This document shows, one piece after another, positions 9,061 through 18,281 of a DNA stretch of 64,000 bases. The stretch comes from Ignavibacteriota bacterium. GTDB lineage: Bacteria; Bacteroidota; Ignavibacteria; SZUA-365. Under the pieces are notes generated by a model. The model was not told the origin of the DNA. It did not search any database and saw only the letters and a list, made by a program, of their open reading frames with translations. The position numbers and the translations under genes are program-made. The stretch is from assembly GCA_016218045.1 (NCBI GenBank), contig JACRFB010000031.1, forward strand, positions 136,908 to 200,907, in the 5' to 3' direction. Each line of letters starts with the position of its first letter. Within the stretch, counting starts at the first letter, position 1.

Positions 9061-12000
9061 ATGCCTGTCCTTGCACACAGCGGCCTGCGCCGCGCCGTAG
9101 TTCTTGCCGCCATGATAGTCTCGGCCGCGCCGCTGCTGCGCGCGCAGTCGACCTGTGATATCGACAAATCCTGCATCGGGAATGCCCTGTACTTCCCGGG
9201 CGGAGATCTCGACTATGTGGACGTCTTCAACACGCCGACGCTCAACAGCATCGAGACCACACACGCCATGACCGTCGAGATGTGGGCCCTGGTTGTGCGG
9301 CGCCCGGGCGTGATGCAGGCGCTGGCGGGCGTATGGGGACCGCGCACCGACCGCGATGACAAATGGCTGCTCTACATCGACGCGACCGACTCGCTCGCCT
9401 TCGAACTCAGTAACGACTCGACGGGATTCGGTCCCTTCGACAACACGCTGGTGAAGGCGCCGATGTTGTACAACACATGGATACACATTGCGGCGATGTG
9501 GGACGGCGGCACGCAGGAGGCGCGTCTGTACATCGACGGCCGCCTCGTGGCGCGCGGCAGAAACAGCGAGTATCCGTTGCGCGGCATCCGATCCACCATC
9601 AGCTATCTTCAGATCGCGAGCTTCAACGGACAATCGAACGATCCCGCGCGCTTCAGAACGCTGGAAGGAACGGTGGACGAATTCCGCATCTGGAATCGCA
9701 TAATACCGGATGATGAACTCCGTTGTCAGCGCCACGCCGCGCTTCGCGGCAGTGAACCGGGGCTGATCCTGTATTTCCGCCTGAATGAAGGCGCGGGCGA
9801 CGTGCTCTGCGACGCCTCGCGTTTCAACGGCCGCGGCAACCGGCGCGGTGCGGCCGACTTCCGTCCGGCAACACGCTCCGTGCCGCCGAGCATCTTTATT
9901 ACTCCGTCGGCGTTTTCCCTGCCGCTCGGGTGCATTTCCGACACCGTGTTGAACGTGACCATCACCGATACGTCGGCCTGCGGCCAGCGTGTGTCACTCG
10001 CGCTAGCCGGACCAGACGCGGGGTCGTTCTCCCTCGGTGCGACCTCGTTGACGCTGTCGCAGAACACCCCGGTGCTGGTCCCGGTGCGGACGAACTTGCG
10101 CATCTCCGGACTCATACGCGCTCAGGTCGTTGTCACACCGCTCAACGGCTGTGACGCGCCTGTTGTGATACCGGTCGATATTGTCCGCGCAACACGGCTT
10201 GCGCCGTCGATGCCCCGCGTCGTGTTCGACACACTTTTTGGCTGCGAGAACGCAAAGAGATCCGACACCACACTGCGTCTCTGCAATGCCGGCAGCGGGC
10301 CGTTGACCGTCGGCGGATTCACTTTCACCAACGGCGCGTTCACCGCGCTGCCTTCGGGATGGACCGCGCCCGCGGTGCTGGCGCCGGGTGAATGCCGCGA
10401 CATCCTTCTCCGTTTTGAACCTTCCGACACCGGAACATTCACCGACACGCTGCGCGTCATCTCCGACGATCCCTGCCCGGGCAGCGGTCTGATCCCCGTA
10501 TCGGGACGCAGTGTGAACATTGCGCGCCTCACCATTTCGTCCATCGATTTCGACCGGCCCGGCATTCCGTGCCGCCGCTCGCTGAACCTCGCCGAGGAAT
10601 TTTTCCTGCGCAACACGTCAGGTGAGAACTTTACGGTTGAAACGATCGAGTTCACGAACGCCGCTTTCAGCACGCCGACCGCGATGCCTTTCACGGCGAG
10701 GCCGGGACAGTCGTACCGCATGTACATCCGTTTCCGTTCGAATGTCGAAGGCGTCTATACCGACACGGCTCGAGTGCGCATCGCATTCCGCGGATGCACC
10801 GTGTACCGCAGCATACCGTTGCGCGGACGTATCATCGACCTGCGACTTGCCGCGAACGACACACTCGTGAACTTCGGCACTGTGACAGTCGGCCGCAGCG
10901 CCACATTACCGGTCACGCTGCGCAACGACGGGATCGACACGCGCGACATCTTTGTATACCTCTCCTCCGGCCGCGTGTTTTCGCTTGCGGGAGGCAGCCG
11001 CTTCTCGCTTGCACCCGCTGCGGCGCAACCCGTCGCGGTTACTTTCCGTCCGCTCGGCGCACAGGCATACCGCGACACGTTGTGTTTTCAGGATGTGGGA
11101 TGTCAGACCATCACGAAGGTGGTGCTGGTCGGCAACGGCGTCTTCGGGACGCTGGTATTCGAACCGCCATACGTGCAGAGCGGCAACGTGATCAACTGCC
11201 GCTGCCGCGTCGACACAGTGACCGTCACCAACGCCACGGGCGGACCAGTGACACTGCGGTCCGTGACCATCGCGGGTTCCACGAAATTCACACTTATCGC
11301 TCCGGTGCCCGTGCCGGGAGAGATTCTCTCCGCGGGAGCGCAGCGGCGCTACGCGGTGCAGTATTGCCCCGACGGCGCCCCCGATTTCCTTACCGAACGC
11401 GCGGACCTCGTATTCGACACCGACGGACCTGACGGCATCCTGCGCATGATGCTGACGGGCACAAACATCGAACCGAAACTCACCATCGACGGCATGACGA
11501 ATTACGGCGATGTGGAAGTAGGCACGAGCCAGACCCGGATACTGAAACTGACAAATCCGAGTCCCACACCCGTCCGTGTTGAATCGATTCCGCCGTTGCC
11601 TCCCGGATTCAGTGTTGTATCGGCGGTGCCACCGGTTGGTTCCGTGCTTGGCTATCGCGACACGATGCTCGTGGGCGTGCAATTTGCGCCCGCAACAAAC
11701 ATCGTGTACTCCGGAACCATCACGGCCACGTCCACCGATCCGTGCACAACGCGCTGCACCGGCGATCTCACGGGACGCGGCATTATCGTGCCGCTGTTTG
11801 TGCCGTGGTCCACTGTCGTTTTCTCCGAAGTCAGCCGCTGCGACAGCGTGGTGCGCGTCATCGGCCTTGTCAACGACGGCAGCGTCCCAATCACAGTCGA
11901 TTCCATCTGGCTAACCGGCCCGGACGCCGCGGCGTTTGAATGGCGGGGGCGCACCTTCAGCGGAACGCCGCCGCGTGCGACACCCCCGCGCTTTGCGGAC

Positions 12001-13149
12001 AGCATCGATGTCGTGTATCATCCCGACCGTTCGCCCTCGGTACAGTCGCAGGCACAGCTCCACATCGCCGCAACCACACGGCTCGGGCAGCAGACGTTCA
12101 CCATCAATCTTGTTGGCGGGCGGATTCTGCAGTTCATCCCGAACCGCACGGCCGTTGTGTTTCCCGCAACACCCGTGCGTGTCGCCGCGGCCCCGGCGCC
12201 CGTCGCCTTCCAGAATCCGAGTTACCTCGAAACGCTGTACATCGACTCCGTATCGTTCCTGCCCGATCAGGGCGTGTTTTCCTACAGCGGGTCGTTGCCG
12301 CTTGTCATCGCGCCGCGTCAGCGTGTGTCGCTGAACTTCGGTTTCCTGCCGCGGGCAGCGGTCACGTACACTGCGAAGGTGCGGCTTGTCACGCGTGTGG
12401 GCTGCGTCGAGCGCGATACCTCGATCAGCATTTCGGGCGAGGGCTACACGCCGCCCTGGCTCACCACAATCTGCGTGGACACCACGATTGTGGGCGAAAT
12501 CGGTCAGGTGCTTCGACTGCCCGTGACCCTGAACCGCAGCATACCGCAGAATCCGCTCGACATCGATCTTGTGGTGCAATACCACCGCCGCGCACTGCAG
12601 TATCTTGGCTTCGAGCCCGTCTACACACGGATTGCAGCGCGCGATACCCTTCGTACCGAAGGAGTAAAAATCTCGCTGCGAGGGAATCAGAATGTCGGCG
12701 CGGGACCGATCGGATACATCAGTTTTCGTGTAGCCGCATCCGATTCCATGCGCTTTTTCCTGCGCACCGACAGCATCGACTTCGCGTCGGATTCGACCTT
12801 CTTCATAGCGCTGTTCGGCGACGGGTGCATTCGCACCGTCACCATAAATCCGCGCTGCGGCGTGCAGCGCATCGTCACCAGCGCGAACCGCTATGAACTG
12901 GCGCAGAACTTCCCCAATCCCTTTCGCACGCGCACCACCGTTGTCTTCGAAACACTCGAGGACACACAGGTACGCATCGAGGTGCGCGACACACGGGGCC
13001 GCCTTGCCGCGGTGCTCACCGATGCGCCGTATCAACACGGACGTTACCAGCTTGTGTTCGACGCCACCGGTATTGCAAGCGGCCTGTACAACCTTGTCAT
13101 GACAACAGCCAACTTCACCGCGACACGCACTATGCTCGTCACGCAGTAA
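9061..13149 (+). CDS. Giant secreted LamG + repeat protein with T9SS sorting domain
   Basis: 1362 residues from ATG 9061, which follows the upstream stop by one base; a TTG at 9049 in frame would overlap the previous gene and is less likely. The order is: signal peptide to ~residue 30; LamG/concanavalin-like domain (~35-250; YFPGGDLDYVDVFN, WIHIAAMWDGGTQEARLYIDGRLV, EGTVDEFRIWNR); many ~100-residue Ig-like choice-of-anchor D/ASH units (recurring TLRLCNAGSGPLTVGGF, LAPGECRDILLRFEPSDTGTFTDTLRV types) to ~1130; a cohesin-like region (LRLPVTLNRSIPQNPLDIDL) to ~1270; and a T9SS type A sorting domain (YELAQNFPNPFRTRTTVVFE ... GLYNLVM). Units are cysteine-containing. A surface or released adhesin-like role is inferred, no enzyme activity is visible. 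Confidence 0.85.
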   Translation: MPVLAHSGLRRAVVLAAMIVSAAPLLRAQSTCDIDKSCIGNALYFPGGDLDYVDVFNTPTLNSIETTHAMTVEMWALVVRRPGVMQALAGVWGPRTDRDDKWLLYIDATDSLAFELSNDSTGFGPFDNTLVKAPMLYNTWIHIAAMWDGGTQEARLYIDGRLVARGRNSEYPLRGIRSTISYLQIASFNGQSNDPARFRTLEGTVDEFRIWNRIIPDDELRCQRHAALRGSEPGLILYFRLNEGAGDVLCDASRFNGRGNRRGAADFRPATRSVPPSIFITPSAFSLPLGCISDTVLNVTITDTSACGQRVSLALAGPDAGSFSLGATSLTLSQNTPVLVPVRTNLRISGLIRAQVVVTPLNGCDAPVVIPVDIVRATRLAPSMPRVVFDTLFGCENAKRSDTTLRLCNAGSGPLTVGGFTFTNGAFTALPSGWTAPAVLAPGECRDILLRFEPSDTGTFTDTLRVISDDPCPGSGLIPVSGRSVNIARLTISSIDFDRPGIPCRRSLNLAEEFFLRNTSGENFTVETIEFTNAAFSTPTAMPFTARPGQSYRMYIRFRSNVEGVYTDTARVRIAFRGCTVYRSIPLRGRIIDLRLAANDTLVNFGTVTVGRSATLPVTLRNDGIDTRDIFVYLSSGRVFSLAGGSRFSLAPAAAQPVAVTFRPLGAQAYRDTLCFQDVGCQTITKVVLVGNGVFGTLVFEPPYVQSGNVINCRCRVDTVTVTNATGGPVTLRSVTIAGSTKFTLIAPVPVPGEILSAGAQRRYAVQYCPDGAPDFLTERADLVFDTDGPDGILRMMLTGTNIEPKLTIDGMTNYGDVEVGTSQTRILKLTNPSPTPVRVESIPPLPPGFSVVSAVPPVGSVLGYRDTMLVGVQFAPATNIVYSGTITATSTDPCTTRCTGDLTGRGIIVPLFVPWSTVVFSEVSRCDSVVRVIGLVNDGSVPITVDSIWLTGPDAAAFEWRGRTFSGTPPRATPPRFADSIDVVYHPDRSPSVQSQAQLHIAATTRLGQQTFTINLVGGRILQFIPNRTAVVFPATPVRVAAAPAPVAFQNPSYLETLYIDSVSFLPDQGVFSYSGSLPLVIAPRQRVSLNFGFLPRAAVTYTAKVRLVTRVGCVERDTSISISGEGYTPPWLTTICVDTTIVGEIGQVLRLPVTLNRSIPQNPLDIDLVVQYHRRALQYLGFEPVYTRIAARDTLRTEGVKISLRGNQNVGAGPIGYISFRVAASDSMRFFLRTDSIDFASDSTFFIALFGDGCIRTVTINPRCGVQRIVTSANRYELAQNFPNPFRTRTTVVFETLEDTQVRIEVRDTRGRLAAVLTDAPYQHGRYQLVFDATGIASGLYNLVMTTANFTATRTMLVTQ

Positions 13150-13167
13150 TCACGCGCCACTGCACCT

Positions 13168-15165
13168 ATGACACACACACGCATTGGGAGACATTCCGCG
13201 ATTTTGGGCGCGCCGCATCGCCTCGCCCTCGCCGCAGTTATTTGTATAATCGGCGCGGGGCACCTCGCCGCGCAGCCGCGCTGGCATCTCGGAGTACATG
13301 CGGGATACGGATACGCGTGGCACAACACACGGCAGGATGTGCTGCCGTTGTCGGAAGGGTGTGGGAGTTTCACATACGGACGCGGGTCCGGCGGGACCGC
13401 CGGACTGGTGGCTGAGGCCGAATTGCTGCCCTGGCTGCGCGGAACGACGCGTGTAAGCTGGGCGCAGCTCGGCGGCACATTGCGCACCATATGCGACAAT
13501 GGCATCATCGTGCCGACCGGCAACAACAATGAATTTGCTCCGCTTGTGCGCGAGTACACAAAGACGGTGCAGCTCGATTACGGCCTTGTGGAGGCAGCGT
13601 TCAAGGTCATGCCGCTCTCCGTGCCGCTGTATCTCACCGCGGGCATCAGTGTCGGTGCCCCGCTGTTTCGCGCGCGCTACGCACAGGACGAGCGCATACT
13701 TTCACCCGCGGGAGCGCTGTTTCCCGGTTATCAGGTGCGGCGGTCGAACGGGGAAGGGGAGATTGCCGACACAAAACTCCGTACCGCGATTGCAGGGGGT
13801 ATAGGGTATTCGATACCATTGCGCGGCGATGTGGAAGTGTCGCCCGAAATCGTGTACACACATCCGCTGACCGACGCTGCAGCGGGGCCTGCCTGGAAAA
13901 TCGCACACGCGCGCGCCGGCGTGAGTGTCACCTGGTCTCCGCCCGTCGAGGCGCCGCCACCGCCCCCGCCGCCGCCACCACCACCTCCTCCTCCGCCCGC
14001 GCCTCCCGCGCCGCCGATAGCGCGGCTCGAGACGGCCACCGATGTCGCAGTCGACATTACGGAGACGTTTGTGACGGAGACCTTCCCGATTCTGCCATAC
14101 CTCTTTTTCGAAAGGGCATCGGCGAAGTTGCCGGACAAGTACCGCAGGTCGACAGCGGGAGAGGCGGACTCCTTCTCCGAACAGCATCTGCCCCGCAAGA
14201 CGCTCGACATCTACTACCACATCCTCGACATCATCGGATCGCGGATGTGTGAGAATCCAACCGCGCGCATCACGCTCATCGGTTCGACCGACGACAAGGA
14301 CGAGGAACGCGGCGACACGTCGCTGGCAATGGCGCGCGCACGCGCGGTGGCCACCTATCTCATCGACGTCTGGCGCATCGATTCGAAGCGGCTCGTGCTC
14401 GCGACACAGCGGCTTCCCCCGATACCGACGAGCCAGGCCTACGCCGAGGGCGACGAGGAAAACAGGCGTGTCGACATCATCTCGACATCGCCAGAGCTGT
14501 TCCGGCCCGTCGTGCATGAACGGTTCAGCGAGTTCAAGATCACTCCGCCCACCGTGACCATGACGCTGGCCGGCGAGGGCAACGCCGGAATCATGCAGTG
14601 GCTGCTGCGTGTGACGCAGGGCGGGCGGCCCGTCGCGGAGTTCGCAGGATCTGGCACGCCTCCAGCGGCGCTCGAGTGGAATCTTGGCGACACACTCGCC
14701 GCGCAGGTGCGCGATAACATTCCACTCGTCGCGACTCTTTCGGTGACCGACGGGAACGGAGCGACGGGAAGTTCGGAACTGCAGATCCCCGTCAGAAAAA
14801 AACAGAACTCCTTCGAGATCGGACGCCTGAGCCTGATTGTCTTTGATTTCGATCGCGCGGACATTCTGCCGATGAATCAGCGCATGATACAGCGTTTTGT
14901 CGCCGAGGCGATTACCCCCCAATCGACAGTGCTGATCACCGGTTCCACCGACCGGCTCGGAGAGGAACAGCACAATGCAGAACTGTCCGCGGCGCGTGCC
15001 GACAACGTTAAAAAAATTCTGCTTCTGCAGAGCCCCGTGTATCAATCGCTCGAGGCCCGCGGTATCGGCGAAGCGCCGGATCTCTACGACAACGCGCTGC
15101 CCGAAGGACGGTTCTATTGCCGCACCGTGTCGGTGCATGTACAAACGCCTGTCGCCGGTCAGTAG
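13168..15165 (+). CDS. OmpA-family protein with N-terminal barrel, polyproline hinge and two OmpA-like domains
   Basis: 665 residues. A signal peptide (to about AAQ at residue 36) is followed by an outer-membrane-barrel-like region (~37-255; repeated Tyr/Gly-rich strands such as WHLGVHAGYGYAWHNT). A proline run of more than a dozen residues (encoded around 13953-14010) forms a hinge. Two OmpA-like peptidoglycan-binding modules follow: one from YLFFERASAKLP to NRRVDI, with TLIGSTDDKDEERGDTSLAMARARAV, and one from IVFDFDRADILPMNQRM with ITGSTDRLGEEQHNAELSAARADNVK. A beta-sandwich stretch separates them. It probably ties the outer membrane to the wall. It sits 18 bases after the T9SS protein, so it may belong to the same operon. 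Confidence 0.85.
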   Translation: MTHTRIGRHSAILGAPHRLALAAVICIIGAGHLAAQPRWHLGVHAGYGYAWHNTRQDVLPLSEGCGSFTYGRGSGGTAGLVAEAELLPWLRGTTRVSWAQLGGTLRTICDNGIIVPTGNNNEFAPLVREYTKTVQLDYGLVEAAFKVMPLSVPLYLTAGISVGAPLFRARYAQDERILSPAGALFPGYQVRRSNGEGEIADTKLRTAIAGGIGYSIPLRGDVEVSPEIVYTHPLTDAAAGPAWKIAHARAGVSVTWSPPVEAPPPPPPPPPPPPPPPAPPAPPIARLETATDVAVDITETFVTETFPILPYLFFERASAKLPDKYRRSTAGEADSFSEQHLPRKTLDIYYHILDIIGSRMCENPTARITLIGSTDDKDEERGDTSLAMARARAVATYLIDVWRIDSKRLVLATQRLPPIPTSQAYAEGDEENRRVDIISTSPELFRPVVHERFSEFKITPPTVTMTLAGEGNAGIMQWLLRVTQGGRPVAEFAGSGTPPAALEWNLGDTLAAQVRDNIPLVATLSVTDGNGATGSSELQIPVRKKQNSFEIGRLSLIVFDFDRADILPMNQRMIQRFVAEAITPQSTVLITGSTDRLGEEQHNAELSAARADNVKKILLLQSPVYQSLEARGIGEAPDLYDNALPEGRFYCRTVSVHVQTPVAGQ

Positions 15166-15251
15166 TATCTTCAGCCGGTCCGCTTCATTCTGAAAGCTTC
15201 GCGGCATATTTTGTCCATTCTGGTGTTTCTGATTCACACGTCGAAAGACCC

Positions 15252-16157
15252 ATGCTCGCGAAGATAAAAGCCACACTGCAGGCGTCGTACGACGCGGGAG
15301 AAAACATCGAGGTGGTGAAACGCCTCGTGGAACCGCTGCTGCGACCCGGCATGCGCATCCTTGATGTCGGACCCGGAACCGGGTCGCTGATCAACCATCT
15401 GCGCGAGGTCGCGCAGACACAGGGGATCGACGTGGAACTGCACGTGCTCGACTATCTTCCCTCGGTGCTCGAGCGCTTCCCATCCGACGTCCGCCCGCAC
15501 CTCTTCAACCTCCACGAACTGGCCGACACGACCGAACACGCGCAGCGCATGCCGCTCGACGATGCCGTCTTCGATATGGTGATATTCACCGAGGTCATCG
15601 AGCACATCACGTTCCCGCAGGAGGTTGTGTCCGAATTCGCCCGCATTCTGGCTCCGGGTGGCCGGCTCGTCATCACAACGCCCAATATCTACTGCCTCGG
15701 CAACCGCCTGGCCACGTTCCTTGGAACGGACAAGCTGTTCCGGAAAGTCGGAGAGGAAGGGTTTGTTTCGACGATCGAATTCAGCCGCTACGGACATGTG
15801 GCGCATTACTCGCACGTTTCACTCGCGCAGCTTTTGTCGCCATGGTTCGGCATCGAGACACGCACCGGATCCTGCTTTAAAATTCCGCTGCTGCGTTTCT
15901 GGCAAACACGCTTCGCCTCCATGTTCCCGACCTTGTCGAATCACGTGGTCTATATCGCCACAAAAACCGCGGTGGGTGATACGTCGCTGCGCGTGGTGCC
16001 GTGTCTTTTGACCGGTGCAACGGAGCGCACACTTCCCGACGGACGCTGCCTGCATCCCGTTCCGCACAATGCCGTCTGTTACGGATGTCCCCATTTTCAC
16101 AAAGACTGGCTCCATCCGCGCGACAGGCGAAAAAAAGCGTCGTACCGGCCCCGCTGA
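15252..16157 (+). CDS. Class I SAM-dependent methyltransferase with C-terminal Cys/His cluster
   Basis: 301 residues from ATG 15252; the frame is open upstream to 15117, but that would overlap the OmpA gene. The SAM-binding motif ILDVGPGTGSLINHLR (~residues 34-49) and a downstream ALDDAVFDMVIFTEVIEHI-type block identify a Methyltransf_11/23-like fold. The acceptor is unknown. The last ~60 residues hold four cysteines and several histidines (PCLLTGATERTLPDGRC, then VCYGCPHFHKDWLH), which resembles a small metal-binding tail not usual in such enzymes. The neighbours do not reveal the substrate. Confidence 0.75.
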   Translation: MLAKIKATLQASYDAGENIEVVKRLVEPLLRPGMRILDVGPGTGSLINHLREVAQTQGIDVELHVLDYLPSVLERFPSDVRPHLFNLHELADTTEHAQRMPLDDAVFDMVIFTEVIEHITFPQEVVSEFARILAPGGRLVITTPNIYCLGNRLATFLGTDKLFRKVGEEGFVSTIEFSRYGHVAHYSHVSLAQLLSPWFGIETRTGSCFKIPLLRFWQTRFASMFPTLSNHVVYIATKTAVGDTSLRVVPCLLTGATERTLPDGRCLHPVPHNAVCYGCPHFHKDWLHPRDRRKKASYRPR

Positions 16158-16158
16158 T

Positions 16159-16190
16159 TTTCGCGTTTTTGCGCGTATTCCGTATCTTTC
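16159..16190 (+). promoter_or_regulatory. Putative promoter for hppD
   Basis: TTTC (16159-16162), 20 nt, TATCTTTC (16183-16190). It has the same spacing as the other promoter candidates and sits ~100 nt upstream of the hppD start, just after the methyltransferase stop. Confidence 0.5.
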
Positions 16191-16293
16191 CAGCATTCTG
16201 ACATCCCGCTCGGCGAACCGATCCGCTCACGGCACGTGTAAGCGGCGGGGAGGGGCAGCGGCACGATCCAGCAACTCACGGAGCCACCATATC

Positions 16294-17409
16294 ATGCATC
16301 GCGAATCGACAGACCAGACCCAGAACGCGCTCGGCTTGCGCGCCGTTCACCACCTCGAGCTTTTCTGCGGCAACGCCAAGCAGTCGGCGTATTACTACCG
16401 CTACGCCTTTGGATTTACGCTGGTGGGATACCGCGGACCGGAAACCGGCGTGCGCGGTAAAGTCTCGTACGCGCTGCAGCAGGACCGCATCCGCCTCATC
16501 CTTACGACGCCGCTCACGGAAGACGGGACCATCACACCCTTCCTCGTCAAACACGGCGACGGCGTGCGCGACGTGGCGTTTGAATGTCCGGATGCCCGAG
16601 CGGCATACACCGAGACCATAGCCCGGGGTGCCCGCTCGATCGCCGAACCGTACATCGAATCCGATGAGCACGGCACGGTCACCTACGCGACTGTTGCCAC
16701 GTATGGCGATACCGTTCACACCTTTGTCGACAAGAGCGCGTATGCCGGTCCGTTCCTTCCGGGCTTCACCCCCGTCGCTGCGGATCCGATCGCGCGTCCC
16801 GTCGGGCTCCGCTACGTCGATCACGTGGTGGGGAATGTGGGATGGGACGAGATGGACAAGACCGTGAAGTTCTACAACGACGTATTCGGATTCGCGCGTT
16901 TCGTGTCGTTCGACGACAAGGACATTTCGACCGAGTACTCCGCGCTCCGCTCCACGGTGGTGTCGAACGACAACAAATGGATCAAATTCCCGATCAACGA
17001 ACCGGCGGAAGGCAAGAAGAAGTCGCAGATCGAGGAGTACGTCCAGTTCAACAACGGGCCCGGCGTGCAGCACATCGCGATGATCACCGACAACATCGTC
17101 GACACCATCACACGCTTGCGCGCGCAGGGCGTGGAATTCCTCGACACGCCCGCATCCTATTACGACGGCCTGCTCGACCGTGTCGGGCCCATCGACGAGG
17201 ACGTTGCGCAGCTCGCGCCGCTCGGCATACTGGTGGACCGCGACGACAAGGGCTACATGCTGCAGTTGTTCACCAAGCCCGTCGAAGACCGGCCGACGCT
17301 TTTCATCGAAATCATCCAGCGCAAGGGCGGCGAGAGCTTTGGCAAGGGCAATTTCAAGGCGTTGTTCGAATCCATCGAACGTGAGCAGGACCGCCGCGGC
17401 AACCTCTGA
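16294..17409 (+). CDS. hppD: 4-hydroxyphenylpyruvate dioxygenase
   Basis: 371 residues from ATG 16294, where family similarity begins (ALGLRAVHHLELFCGNAKQS); the open frame extends to 16015 without family-like sequence. HPPD converts 4-hydroxyphenylpyruvate to homogentisate in tyrosine breakdown. The Fe(II) 2-His-1-Glu triad is visible: His177 (YVDHVVGN), His260 (GPGVQHIAM) and Glu339 (LFIEIIQR), with spacing close to characterised enzymes. The C-terminal GGESFGKGNFKALFESIEREQ is also typical. No homogentisate dioxygenase is in the window, so the rest of the tyrosine pathway must lie elsewhere. The likely promoter is at 16159-16190. Confidence 0.95.
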   Translation: MHRESTDQTQNALGLRAVHHLELFCGNAKQSAYYYRYAFGFTLVGYRGPETGVRGKVSYALQQDRIRLILTTPLTEDGTITPFLVKHGDGVRDVAFECPDARAAYTETIARGARSIAEPYIESDEHGTVTYATVATYGDTVHTFVDKSAYAGPFLPGFTPVAADPIARPVGLRYVDHVVGNVGWDEMDKTVKFYNDVFGFARFVSFDDKDISTEYSALRSTVVSNDNKWIKFPINEPAEGKKKSQIEEYVQFNNGPGVQHIAMITDNIVDTITRLRAQGVEFLDTPASYYDGLLDRVGPIDEDVAQLAPLGILVDRDDKGYMLQLFTKPVEDRPTLFIEIIQRKGGESFGKGNFKALFESIEREQDRRGNL

Positions 17410-17425
17410 CAGGAAACCCATCCCC

Positions 17426-17734
17426 ATGAACGAAGCACGCGTGCGCCGCCTCGCGAAAGAGGGGCGCGTCGAACTGACGCGAAAGATGTTCAAGCGTCTC
17501 ACCCGCGACGGATACGCGGTCACGGACCTCGTCACCTCCCTGACCATCTCGGAGATAAAGAACGAGGACGTGCTCGCGTACCCTGATTTTGCATGCGCGC
17601 TCGGAACACGCGACACAACGCGGAGGCACGATATCGTCTGTGTGCAGACGGGCGACGGGACTACCGTCCGCCTCGTCGGCCTGTTCCATCGCAAGCCCCC
17701 CGCGCCACCAAAACAAGAAGCGGACGAAGAATGA
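17426..17734 (+). CDS. DUF4258-like small protein, putative toxin of a TA pair
   Basis: 102 residues from ATG 17426, 16 bases after hppD. The pattern VELTRKMFKRLTRDGYAVTDLVTSL...ALGTRDTTRRHDIVCVQTGDGTTVRLVGLF matches the DUF4258 layout (an LTxHA-like helix, then strands), a small fold related to RNase toxins of type II systems. The His usually present after LT is not there, so activity is uncertain. Its stop overlaps the start of a YgiT-type zinc finger gene by 4 bases (ATGA), the common partner arrangement. A toxin role is inferred from family and context only. Confidence 0.6.
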   Translation: MNEARVRRLAKEGRVELTRKMFKRLTRDGYAVTDLVTSLTISEIKNEDVLAYPDFACALGTRDTTRRHDIVCVQTGDGTTVRLVGLFHRKPPAPPKQEADEE

Positions 17735-18132
17735 CATCGCGACGTTACAGTTCCTGCTCCTACTGCGGCAGCGCCGTCGAGGAACGCCACATCCGCGTCG
17801 AGACCTGGATCGGCGACACGCTCACGGTATTCGAGGACGTTCCAGCCGGCGTGTGTTCCCATTGCGGCGAGGAGTATCTCGGTGCGGACACCCAGGAAAA
17901 AATGTTCGCTCTCACAAAGAGTGCTCCGCGGCGCACCATGGACGTGCCGGTGTACGGTTTCACCGATCCGCTCACCGTCGCCAAGGCGGCTGCAAAGCGC
18001 AAGGGTCAGCAGCCCAGCGAACGTGCCTTCGACGCCGCTGATGAGGAGAGCGATGTGCCCTTGACCTCCGACGAGGAGATCTCCAAACTGATGGAGACCG
18101 ACTTCGAGGAATGGGAGGACTCTGAGCGGTAG
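17731..18132 (+). CDS. YgiT-type zinc finger protein, putative antitoxin
   Basis: 133 residues. Two CxxC pairs (SCSYCG near residue 10 and VCSHCGEEY near 43) make the YgiT/MqsA-type N-terminal zinc finger; between them lies the usual ETWIGDTLTVFEDVPAG strand pair. No helix-turn-helix domain follows; instead the C-terminus is acidic (DEEISKLMETDFEEWEDSE), so autoregulation by DNA binding is not evident. The ATGA overlap with the DUF4258 gene implies coupled translation. In MqsRA-type pairs the zinc domain binds the toxin; the same is inferred here. Confidence 0.65.
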   Translation: MTSRRYSSCSYCGSAVEERHIRVETWIGDTLTVFEDVPAGVCSHCGEEYLGADTQEKMFALTKSAPRRTMDVPVYGFTDPLTVAKAAAKRKGQQPSERAFDAADEESDVPLTSDEEISKLMETDFEEWEDSER

Positions 18133-18226
18133 TACCCACGTGTCACATCGCCGCGCGGTTGGCCTTTCCGAGAGCGGACCGGCGGTGGATTCCGCCATCG
18201 AGTGCGGGCGTCGACGCAGTGTTTCC

Positions 18227-18258
18227 TTTGCAATTCGCTGCCCGGCGTCCTAGCTTTG
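18227..18258 (+). promoter_or_regulatory. Consensus Bacteroidota promoter for the mla operon
   Basis: TTTG (18227-18230), exactly 20 nt, TAGCTTTG (18251-18258). Both elements match the TTTG/TAnnTTTG consensus in full. The mlaE start is 23 nt downstream, giving a short leader. Confidence 0.75.
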
Positions 18259-18281
18259 TTGACAGTCTCGATCACACACGA

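Noticed and set aside
13953-14030. Proline-codon run as an assembly artefact or phase-variable repeat
   Set aside because: Codons vary (CCA, CCC, CCG, CCT), so slippage is unlikely; a polyproline hinge is normal in OmpA-type proteins.
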